In this document: positions 13,801 through 19,624 of the stretch, in pieces
Layout: every line of letters starts with the position of its first letter
Position numbering within the stretch: the stretch's first letter is position 1
Origin: an uncultured Candidatus Saccharibacteria bacterium
Lineage (GTDB): Bacteria > Patescibacteriota > Saccharimonadia > Saccharimonadales > Saccharimonadaceae
Direction: 5' to 3'
NCBI GenBank assembly: GCA_938039975.1
Contig: CALHTM010000004.1
Location: forward strand, 1-19,624
Length of the DNA: 19,624 nucleotides
Translations under genes and position numbers: made by a program
Notes under the pieces: model-generated
Databases searched by the model: none
Seen by the model: the letters and a program-made list of their open reading frames with translations, nothing else
Told to the model about the DNA's origin: nothing

Positions 13801-14736
13801 ATGGAAGATATAAAACCTGTGGTGATGATTGGCGCTGGCCCGAGTGCACTAGCGGCAGCGATTTATACTACGCGCGAGGGTATTGACACTACTCTCTACG
13901 AGAAGGGCGTTGTTGGCGGTCTAGCGGCAATTACCGATAAAATCGACAACTATCCTGGCTTCCCTGACGGTGTCCCAGGAATGGAATTGGCAGACAATTT
14001 GCGCAGGCAAGCTGAACGCTTTGGTGCCAAAATTGATTACGGCGACGTTTCAGCACTGCGCCATCAGGATGGCGTTAATATTTTGACAGTTGACGGCCAA
14101 GAGGTTAAAGCTCGCGCTGTACTGATTGCTACAGGCAGCGGTTATAAGAAACTTGGCATTCCTGGCGAGGCAGAATTTTATGGCCGCGGTGTGCATTATT
14201 GTGCGACCTGCGATGGTGCTTTTTATAAAGGTAAAAGGTTAGTCGTTGTTGGTGGCGGCAACTCGGGTGTGCAGGAAGCGATGTTTTTGACGCGATTTGC
14301 CGAGCATATCGATTTGCTGGTGCGAAGTACTATCAAAGCTAGTAAGACTTTGCAAGACGATTTGCAGAAATACATTGATAATGGCAAAATTACCGTACAT
14401 TTGCAAACCGTAGCACAAGAAATCGTCGGCGAGGACGGTGTGGTGGCGGCGGTACGGACGCTTGAAAACGGCGCAGAAACGACTTTCGAGGCTGACGGCG
14501 TGTTTGTTTTCATTGGCTTGAAGCCGAATACGCAGTTTTTGGCGGATAGCGGCGTTGAGCTTGATGAGTACGGCTTCATCAAAACCGACGACCGTTTGGC
14601 GACGGCTTTGCCAGGCGTATTTGCTAGCGGCGATGTCCGTAGCGGCGCTACCATGCAGGTAGCCAGTGCTGTCGGCGAGGGGGCGACGGCGGCGCTGAGT
14701 ATCCGCGAGTACTTAGAGGGTGTGAAGGCAGAATAG
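13801..14736 (+). CDS. trxB: Thioredoxin-reductase-like flavoprotein
   Basis: A 311-residue low-molecular-weight TrxR-type enzyme of normal length. An FAD-binding GAGPSALAAA (11-20), the redox pair CATC (134-137, in HYCATCDGAFY), a nucleotide-binding GGGNSG (151-156) and a closing FAD segment GVFASGDVRSGATMQVA are all present. It should pass electrons from a reduced nucleotide through FAD and the CATC disulfide to thioredoxin. The usual HRRxxxR motif that grips the NADPH phosphate is absent; the matching stretch reads LLVRSTIKASK, so NADH or another donor may be used. A GAGGAGG Shine-Dalgarno lies 8 nt upstream and the gene follows the FKBP gene by 18 nt. It converges on the PLD-like gene with 21 nt between stops. 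Confidence 0.9.
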   Translation: MEDIKPVVMIGAGPSALAAAIYTTREGIDTTLYEKGVVGGLAAITDKIDNYPGFPDGVPGMELADNLRRQAERFGAKIDYGDVSALRHQDGVNILTVDGQEVKARAVLIATGSGYKKLGIPGEAEFYGRGVHYCATCDGAFYKGKRLVVVGGGNSGVQEAMFLTRFAEHIDLLVRSTIKASKTLQDDLQKYIDNGKITVHLQTVAQEIVGEDGVVAAVRTLENGAETTFEADGVFVFIGLKPNTQFLADSGVELDEYGFIKTDDRLATALPGVFASGDVRSGATMQVASAVGEGATAALSIREYLEGVKAE

Positions 14737-14757
14737 TTTCGACGTCGTATATTGGTA

Positions 14758-15762
14758 TTATTCGACGTATTTCTTGCGGAAAGCTTCGAGTTGTTTAATG
14801 ATGGCTGGGTCGCTAGTCTCGAGAGCGATTTCGCGTGTGCCCATGATGCCAGAGCCGCGCATGAAATTGTGCGACCCTGATAATGCTATTTTCGAGCCAC
14901 CAGACATCGTGAAAACAATGAATTTGGCGTGCAGATATTGCGGATGCTGATATAGGGTTTGTTGCCGGCTGGTTAAGGTGCCGAGTTTGATAAGAAGTTT
15001 ATTGATCGGCGAGGCGGTACGCCAATTATTGAAATATAATTTGGCATTTTTGCGCTTGAGAATGCGGTTGAGTTTGCCAGTCGGGCAGTACTGCGATACT
15101 AGTACGATGTTCTCAGCTTGTTCAGCTAGGTCGCAGGCGCGCTTGTAAATGAGAGAATTAGTTGGCAAACCTTGGTCAACCAGGACAGTCGAGTGTTCGT
15201 CGAGACCAAACATTGAATTGCGAATCGAACCGCCGCGCTTGTCGGCGCGAGCGATAAGGTATTGCTCGTTAGATAGTTTATCGGCTAATACTTTATTATC
15301 AAATCGGAACATGTAATCAACGTTAGCTAGGCTCTCGTGGTCCATATTGACACCGCCGCAAGCGTAGACTATGTCGTCAACAATCGACCACTTGCTATGA
15401 GTGCGGCCAGTCATTAGCATATTGGCCTTTTGACCGAGCCAGCGAAAAGCCACGCCTGCTCTTTTTAGCCGCCGTTCTAATTTCATGGCGTGAACGGCGC
15501 GCGATGGCTGGCGGCGCGGCGAACGCAGAATGAATTCCTTCGGTTCGAGATAAGTGAATGAATCAGCGCAAACCGAGGCTGGCACGCCGCGCTCAGCCGC
15601 TGCGCGCTCGACGGCAGCGATTACGGCTTCGGTGCGCTTGTCATCGGCGCGAAAGGTGGTCGCTACCATATTGACGCGCTGCTTGGCGTTATCAATTTTA
15701 ACTGCTAAATCCGACATATAGTCTTCTGCTGTCAATAGCGTCGGACTCTTTTTCTTACTCAT
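14758..15762 (-). CDS. Phospholipase D-like (HKD) family protein
   Basis: A 334-residue PLD-superfamily protein with two half-sites. The first, THSKWSIVDD (H122, K124, D129), is a complete HxKx4D. The second, YLHAKFIVFT (H278, K280), keeps His and Lys but has Thr where Asp is expected, and is followed by the usual GSHNF segment. Family members include cardiolipin synthases, phosphatidyltransferases and nucleases. There are no obvious membrane helices, so a soluble or peripheral enzyme is likely and the substrate is unknown. The ATG at 15762 is chosen because a -10 TATACT ends 9 nt upstream. An in-frame ATG at 15825 would add 21 residues running through the promoter. No Shine-Dalgarno is present. 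Confidence 0.85.
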   Translation of the reverse strand: MSKKKSPTLLTAEDYMSDLAVKIDNAKQRVNMVATTFRADDKRTEAVIAAVERAAAERGVPASVCADSFTYLEPKEFILRSPRRQPSRAVHAMKLERRLKRAGVAFRWLGQKANMLMTGRTHSKWSIVDDIVYACGGVNMDHESLANVDYMFRFDNKVLADKLSNEQYLIARADKRGGSIRNSMFGLDEHSTVLVDQGLPTNSLIYKRACDLAEQAENIVLVSQYCPTGKLNRILKRKNAKLYFNNWRTASPINKLLIKLGTLTSRQQTLYQHPQYLHAKFIVFTMSGGSKIALSGSHNFMRGSGIMGTREIALETSDPAIIKQLEAFRKKYVE

Positions 15763-15771
15763 ATCTCTATT

Positions 15772-15777
15772 AGTATA
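15772..15777 (-). promoter_or_regulatory. -10 box of the PLD-like gene (leaderless geometry)
   Basis: Minus-strand TATACT (15777-15772) ends 9 nt before the ATG at 15762. Unlike most others it lacks the TGn extension. Confidence 0.55.
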
Positions 15778-15795
15778 CTCTATAGCGTAAAAAAC

Positions 15796-15804
15796 TGGTA
15801 CTAT
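15796..15804 (+). promoter_or_regulatory. Probable promoter of the pyrophosphatase operon
   Basis: TGG-TACTAT, or the overlapping TATATA at 15802-15807, lies about 30 nt before the ppa ATG and leaves room for the AAAGGAG Shine-Dalgarno. It is divergent from the PLD promoter. Confidence 0.45.
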
Positions 15805-15834
15805 ATAGGTAGTAACTGTAAGCAAAGGAGCAAT

Positions 15835-16359
15835 ATGGCAGATTTTAATAAAGTTCTTGACCCGGGAGATGTTGATGGCGGGCTAGTCAATACCGTAGTA
15901 GAAATCCCTGAAGGGTCGCGCCTGAAGGTCGAGTGGGATCGGCAGCGGGCGGTCTTTATGCTGGACCGCGTCGAGCCGAAGATTTTTGCTAAGCCGTGCA
16001 ATTACGGTTTTATTCCGCAGACGCTTGACGAGGATGGCGACGAGCTAGACACGCTGATTATTTGCCCAGAGCCGCTAACGACTGGCGTGTGGTTGGAGGC
16101 GCGTATTATTGGCGTGCTGCGCTTCGAAGATGACGGCGAAGTCGATGACAAAGTAGTCGTGGTGCCAGCTGATAATCGCGACGACGATCGTATTAACTCG
16201 CTCGACGACATTCCGCAGCTGGTTAAGCAGCTTGAACATCACTTCACTCATTACAAAGATCTCAAGAAGCCAGGCAGTACCATCGTCAAGGGCTGGGGCG
16301 ATGTCGAGGAAGCCAAGACGATTGTCAAACAATGCATTGACCGCTATAATAATCAGTAA
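15835..16359 (+). CDS. ppa: Soluble family I inorganic pyrophosphatase
   Basis: A 174-residue enzyme, normal length for bacterial family I PPase. It hydrolyses pyrophosphate to orthophosphate in the cytoplasm and so pulls forward tRNA charging and nucleic acid synthesis. The signature is clear: EIPEGSRLKVEWD, PCNYGFIPQTL, the metal-binding DGDELD (D67, D69, D72), and GVLRFEDDGEVDDK and HHFTHYKDLK further on, then GWGDVEEAK. AAAGGAG lies about 5 nt before the ATG. The DUF5684-like gene follows by 21 nt and is likely in the same operon. Confidence 0.95.
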   Translation: MADFNKVLDPGDVDGGLVNTVVEIPEGSRLKVEWDRQRAVFMLDRVEPKIFAKPCNYGFIPQTLDEDGDELDTLIICPEPLTTGVWLEARIIGVLRFEDDGEVDDKVVVVPADNRDDDRINSLDDIPQLVKQLEHHFTHYKDLKKPGSTIVKGWGDVEEAKTIVKQCIDRYNNQ

Positions 16360-16380
16360 TAAACTTAAACGGAGCAAATT

Positions 16381-16995
16381 ATGGATTATTATGATTATTC
16401 AACTTCGACTTATGCGGCTAGCAGCGATGTCGGTGCGGTTGCAGTTGTAATTTGGCTGTTTGTCATCTTAATTGTAATGGCAGTTTCCATACTAATGATT
16501 ATCGCCATGTGGCGAATCTTCACCAAGGCTGGCAAGCCAGGCTGGGCGTCATTAGTGCCAATATACAACATGGTAGTAATGATGCAGATTGTCGGCCGGC
16601 CAGAGTGGCAAGTCGTACTGATGTTCTTGCCGTTTGCCCATATATACATTTCGATCGTGTTACCGCTAGATTTAGCAAAATCGTTCGGCAAAACGACTGG
16701 TTTTGGCGTTTTGATGATCTTCTTCCCGGCGATCATGAATCCGATTTTGGCGTTTGGTTCAAGTCGCTATGTTGGCCCGGTTGTGCAGCAGCAACCTGTC
16801 TACGGCCAGCCGCCGCAGCCTGGGTATTACGCACCGCAGCCAGCTTACGGACAACCGCAGCAACCGGTAGCTTATGCTCAACAACCGCAGCCATACGCTC
16901 AACCGCAACAACCAGCTGCAACGGTTACCCAGCCGCAACCGCCGGTAGCTGAAGGCGGACAGCCGCAGCCGCCTCAGCAGCCGCCGCAGGCATAA
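16381..16995 (+). CDS. DUF5684-like membrane protein with Pro/Gln-rich tail
   Basis: A 204-residue protein: a short Tyr-rich N-terminus (MDYYDYSTSTY), a helix at about 19-43, the conserved-looking turn KAGKPGWASLVPIYNM typical of DUF5684, two further hydrophobic stretches with LAKSFGKTTGFG between them, then SRYVGP and a tail of about 65 residues made mostly of Pro, Gln, Ala, Tyr and Gly. The function of the family is unknown. The low-complexity tail would be flexible and could bind partners. CGGAG lies 8 nt before the ATG, and the gene follows ppa by 21 nt. The run ends at a hairpin terminator. Confidence 0.8.
   Translation: MDYYDYSTSTYAASSDVGAVAVVIWLFVILIVMAVSILMIIAMWRIFTKAGKPGWASLVPIYNMVVMMQIVGRPEWQVVLMFLPFAHIYISIVLPLDLAKSFGKTTGFGVLMIFFPAIMNPILAFGSSRYVGPVVQQQPVYGQPPQPGYYAPQPAYGQPQQPVAYAQQPQPYAQPQQPAATVTQPQPPVAEGGQPQPPQQPPQA
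16785..16992 (+). repeat. Degenerate CAG/CAA/CCG repeats encoding the Pro/Gln tail
   Basis: The 3' third of the DUF5684-like gene is built from imperfect repeats of units encoding Y-x-Q-P-Q-Q-P and P-Q-P-P. Copies differ at synonymous and non-synonymous sites, so it is an old or drifting repeat rather than a perfect microsatellite. Confidence 0.6.
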
Positions 16996-17026
16996 ATAGA
17001 ATAAACTTTTAGTTGCAAAACCTAGC

Positions 17027-17055
17027 GAAATAGCCAGAATTTGTCTGGTTATTTT
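17027..17055. terminator. Hairpin terminator between the DUF5684-like and rel genes
   Basis: A stem of about 12 bp (17027-17038 with 17044-17055, two G-T pairs) closes a 5-nt ATTTG loop. CGTTTT follows on the plus strand, and the 3' arm itself ends in TTTT. It lies between convergent stops at 16995 and 17074 and may serve both directions. Confidence 0.6.
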
Positions 17056-17073
17056 CGTTTTGGCTGCTGGCCG

Positions 17074-18600
17074 CTATTTTTTGTTACGGCGAAACGGTGC
17101 TGTGCGCTGCAATAGGCTGCCAGCGCGGCCTAGTAGTGAGGTTTTTTTGAGCTGGGCCTTGAGCTTCATACGGGCGTGTCCAGTGATGACATATTCGTTC
17201 CAGCCGGGCTTTGGGCGAGCGCGCTTGTTGGTTAGAATCTCGACGGTATCACCGTGCTGCAATTTGTAGCTGAATGGTTCCATCTTGCTATTTACTAGAA
17301 ATCCGCTTGATTTAGCGGCTAGATCAGAGTGCACACGGTAGGCAAAATCTAACGGGAAAGCGCCGTCTGGCAGATCGTAAATATCACCCTTTGGCGAATA
17401 AATAAAAATCCGGTCGCCGAACAAATCGACCTTCAAATTATCAACGTCGAAATCTTTACCCTCGCGAATCATCGATGCTGCCGACTGCAAATGCTTAATC
17501 CAGTGTAAATCTGTCGGCAGGCTGGTCATTTTGCCCTTGATGTAAGCATCAGTTAGTTTTTGCTCATTATAATGAAAACTGGCTGCCAGTCCGCGTTCGG
17601 CGTAATCGTGCATCTCGCGGGTGCGGATCTGGAACTCAACCGCTTGGCCGTTTTTAGTAACCACCGTAGTGTGCAGTGATTGGTAGCCGTTGGGCTTAGG
17701 CTTCGATATGTAATCTTTGATTCGCCCAACCATCGGCTCGTACATATTGTGCAGTTCGTTAAGTACCAGATAGCAAGTGTCGATATCGTCAACGATAATT
17801 CTCAGCGCGATCAAATCATAAATATCGTCGATATTGGGGACGCGCTTCATCTTCTTGTACAGGCTGTAGGTACTCTTGACGCGGCCGTCGATTTGGTGCT
17901 GGATTTTCTCGTCGCTGAGGCGCGAATCGACAGCGCGGCGGACGGCATCTAGCTTGCGTTGAGATTTCTTTAAGCGGCTATCCTTGAGGGCGACAGTTTG
18001 GTTGTATTCCTCGGGCATTAAATATTTGAAGCTCAACTCCTCGAGCTGTACGCGCAGCCGACCCATATTTAACCGATCGGCTAACGGTGCGAAAACGTCT
18101 AGTGTCTCGCGAGCGATTTTCTTCTGCTTTTCCGGACTTTTGAATTGCAAAGTTTGCATATTATGCAGGCGGTCGGCCAGCTTGATGATAATCACTCGCA
18201 CGTCTTGGCCGACAGCGATGAGTAATTTCGTCAAATTATCGGTAGTGCTTGGCAAATACGATTCGAGGTTTTTCATGCCGGCGCGGGCTTGGCTAACCTT
18301 GGTGACACCGTCAACCAGAAAAGCGATATCCCGGCCGAATAGCCTGGTGATTTCCTCTAGTGTAGCATCAGTGTCCTCGACTGTGTCGTGCAGTACGCCA
18401 GCAATCACCGAATCAATATCCATGCCCCAGTCGACCAGCATAGCAGCGACTTGCAGCGGGTGAGTGATGTACGGCTCGCCGCTCTTGCGTAGTTGCCCGT
18501 CGTGTTTATCGGTAGCATAATGGATTGCTTTTTCTAACAATGCGACCTGCTCTTCACTGTAATGGCTTCTAGCCAGATTAACCAGCTCGACCTCGTTCAT
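17074..18600 (-). CDS. rel: Compact RelA/SpoT-family (p)ppGpp synthetase/hydrolase
   Basis: A 508-residue stringent-response enzyme. An HD hydrolase domain comes first (THP 46-48, HDTVED 71-76, KLADRLHNMQT 140-150), then a synthetase domain (GRVKSTYSLYKKM about 239-251, DLIALRIIVDD, PKPNGYQSLH 301-310, VEFQIRTREMHDYAE 321-335), then a TGS domain (about 396-458, FIYSPKGDIYDLPDGAFP). Canonical Rel/SpoT proteins exceed 700 residues; the helical, zinc-finger and ACT/RRM regions that sense the ribosome are missing, and only a basic tail follows TGS. Both active sites look intact, so it may make and degrade (p)ppGpp under TGS control alone. A TGC-TATAAT box ends 6 nt before the ATG, predicting a leaderless mRNA. 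The gene is divergent from the GAPDH homologue. Confidence 0.93.
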   Translation of the reverse strand: MNEVELVNLARSHYSEEQVALLEKAIHYATDKHDGQLRKSGEPYITHPLQVAAMLVDWGMDIDSVIAGVLHDTVEDTDATLEEITRLFGRDIAFLVDGVTKVSQARAGMKNLESYLPSTTDNLTKLLIAVGQDVRVIIIKLADRLHNMQTLQFKSPEKQKKIARETLDVFAPLADRLNMGRLRVQLEELSFKYLMPEEYNQTVALKDSRLKKSQRKLDAVRRAVDSRLSDEKIQHQIDGRVKSTYSLYKKMKRVPNIDDIYDLIALRIIVDDIDTCYLVLNELHNMYEPMVGRIKDYISKPKPNGYQSLHTTVVTKNGQAVEFQIRTREMHDYAERGLAASFHYNEQKLTDAYIKGKMTSLPTDLHWIKHLQSAASMIREGKDFDVDNLKVDLFGDRIFIYSPKGDIYDLPDGAFPLDFAYRVHSDLAAKSSGFLVNSKMEPFSYKLQHGDTVEILTNKRARPKPGWNEYVITGHARMKLKAQLKKTSLLGRAGSLLQRTAPFRRNKK

Positions 18601-18606
18601 ATCCTT

Positions 18607-18615
18607 ATTATAGCA
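18607..18615 (-). promoter_or_regulatory. Extended -10 promoter of rel (leaderless geometry)
   Basis: Minus-strand TGC-TATAAT (18615-18607) ends 6 nt before the ATG at 18600, so the expected start is the A of the ATG. It overlaps a 10-bp palindrome GCAAATTTGC (18613-18622). Confidence 0.7.
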
Positions 18616-18637
18616 AATTTGCCAAAGCTATTGCGCT

Positions 18638-18657
18638 TTTGCTAAAATATTAGCAAA
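18638..18657 (+). promoter_or_regulatory. GAPDH-homologue promoter inside a 20-bp palindrome
   Basis: The extended -10 TGC-TAAAAT (18640-18648) lies within TTTGCTAA-AATA-TTAGCAAA, a perfect 8-bp inverted repeat. A repressor site over the -10 is possible. The expected start is near 18655, leaving a leader with AAGGAG at 18670-18675. Confidence 0.55.
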
Positions 18658-18680
18658 GATGGCTTAATCAAGGAGTGGGC

Positions 18681-19624
18681 ATGGTGAAAATAAAAGTAGC
18701 GATTAACGGTTTTTGCCGGGTTGGCCGGAGTGTTTTCAAAATTGCGCAGAGCCGTTCAGATATCGAAATAGCGGCTATTCGGACGCATCTGAGCGCCGAG
18801 CAGTGCGCTTATCTGCTGAAGCACGACTCGATTTATGGCCATTATGCCAAGGCGATTGGCACTGGCGACGTGTCGCTATATGTTGGCGACCGGATCATTC
18901 CTATCATAAGCGACAAGCGGACAACCAAATTGCCGTGGGACGACCTCGGTATTGATGTTTTGATCGATGCTGGATGTCAGACTGATGCTGCTGAACTACG
19001 CCGCCATCGGACAGCTGGCGCTCGGCGCGTGGCGTCGTTGTCGCAGTGCGCTGATTTTGCGACGATTGTCATGGGCGTCAATGACAGATTGGTTAACGCC
19101 TCGACGGATATTGTCTGCAGCGGCGATGCGGCGATTAGCTCGGTAGCGCCGGTTATCGCTACGCTTGACCAAGCGGTTGGTGTCGAGGCAGCGACGATTA
19201 CAGCGGCTGGCAGTTATTATTTTGCTGGTTCGCTGTTAAAGACTGAGCGTCTGGGCGACAGCGACTTGGTGGCGATGGCGGCTGATTACGGCCAGCGATT
19301 GCAGGCAGTTCTGCCAAATGTTGCGAGCGCAGTAAGCGGGCTTGCAATTAGCAGCCGCCGGTATGGTAATGTCGGTCTATCAACGATTTCGCTGCTGCTG
19401 CGCGAACCAGTCGCAGCCAAGAAAATAAACGAAATTTTAACGCATGCTGCCCGCGAACCGCTATATAATGGTATTTTGGCGGTTACCGATAAAGAGCTGG
19501 TAGCCGAAGATTTTCGCGGCAATAGCTACAGCTCGACAGTTGATGCCGGGCTAACCACCGTTGTCGGCGAGCGGCTGGCGCAAGTGTCAGCCTGGTACGA
19601 TGGCGAGTGGGCCAGCGCCAACCG
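18681..19624 (+). CDS. GAPDH-fold protein lacking the catalytic Cys and His (3' end cut)
   Basis: About 314 residues are visible; a GAPDH of usual length would end some 20 residues past the edge. The fold is recognisable from the NAD-site INGFCRVGR (8-16, with Cys for the usual Gly), LLKHDSIYGHY, IVMGVN, and the late WYDGEW. The active-site block aligns DIV-SNASCTTNCLAP of active enzymes with DIV-CSGDAAISSVAP here (143-157), so the nucleophile Cys is Ala150. The catalytic His in TTVHA aligns with Ala near 176 (TITAAG). It is therefore unlikely to oxidise glyceraldehyde 3-phosphate. The frame is intact throughout, which argues against a decaying pseudogene. AAGGAG lies 5 nt before the ATG. It could be a regulatory or structural paralogue of a true GAPDH elsewhere. 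C146 as a shifted nucleophile is possible but unproven. Confidence 0.8.
   Translation, partial: MVKIKVAINGFCRVGRSVFKIAQSRSDIEIAAIRTHLSAEQCAYLLKHDSIYGHYAKAIGTGDVSLYVGDRIIPIISDKRTTKLPWDDLGIDVLIDAGCQTDAAELRRHRTAGARRVASLSQCADFATIVMGVNDRLVNASTDIVCSGDAAISSVAPVIATLDQAVGVEAATITAAGSYYFAGSLLKTERLGDSDLVAMAADYGQRLQAVLPNVASAVSGLAISSRRYGNVGLSTISLLLREPVAAKKINEILTHAAREPLYNGILAVTDKELVAEDFRGNSYSSTVDAGLTTVVGERLAQVSAWYDGEWASAN

Noticed and set aside
14737..14757. Repeated TTCGACGT between the trxB and PLD stops as a possible terminator
   Set aside because: The copies are direct rather than inverted and no T-run follows, so no hairpin terminator forms.
15763..15825. Longer N-terminus for the PLD-like protein
   Set aside because: The added 21 residues read through the -10 TATACT, and there is no Shine-Dalgarno at the upstream ATG.
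16452..16952. A 166-codon alternate plus-strand frame within the DUF5684-like gene
   Set aside because: The main frame has a Shine-Dalgarno, family motifs and membrane helices. The alternate frame is a by-product of the CAG/CAA-rich tail.
1..19624. tRNA/rRNA genes, CRISPR repeats, insertion sequences, phage attachment sites
   Set aside because: On reading both strands I found no cloverleaf, regularly spaced repeat, transposase or integrase motif. An automated tRNA or Rfam scan could still reveal a small RNA missed by eye.

Overview
The window looks like chromosomal DNA of a streamlined bacterium, most likely Candidatus Saccharibacteria (TM7, Patescibacteria/CPR). This placement is an inference, not a database result. 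It rests on mid-range GC, very tight gene packing with frequent strand switches, many small lineage-type hypothetical proteins, a DUF5684-type membrane protein with a Pro/Gln tail, a pheT without pheS beside it, and a compact RelA/SpoT protein. TGA is used as an ordinary stop. I see no tRNA, rRNA, CRISPR array, insertion sequence or integrase.

Left part (1-2680): the start of a leftward gene with a classical promoter, a leftward CYTH-domain phosphohydrolase/cyclase-like gene, a rightward membrane-anchored alpha/beta hydrolase, and a rightward ASCH-domain gene.

Accessory-looking island (2656-6436): two leftward paralogues (2656-3561 and 5486-6436) carry an HxxEH motif and a downstream Glu, as in M16 (pitrilysin/insulinase) peptidases, but are only about 300 residues long. 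Between them are a small basic Cys-cluster protein with a long structured leader, a 45-residue single-helix membrane protein, and a rightward group of two unrecognised small proteins and a DprA-like SLOG Rossmann protein.

Right part (6544-19624): housekeeping and transport genes. These are pheT, a ThrE-like exporter, a P-type cation ATPase, an extracytoplasmic FKBP isomerase followed by a thioredoxin-reductase-like flavoprotein, a phospholipase D-like protein, inorganic pyrophosphatase with a DUF5684 protein, a compact RelA/SpoT protein, and a divergent GAPDH homologue cut by the window edge. The GAPDH homologue lacks the catalytic Cys and His.

The main global signal is promoter placement. 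Most genes have an extended -10 box (TGnTATAAT-like). In at least eight it lies 6-9 nt before the start codon with no room for a Shine-Dalgarno site, implying leaderless mRNAs. Other genes in the same window have clear Shine-Dalgarno leaders, so two initiation modes seem to coexist.
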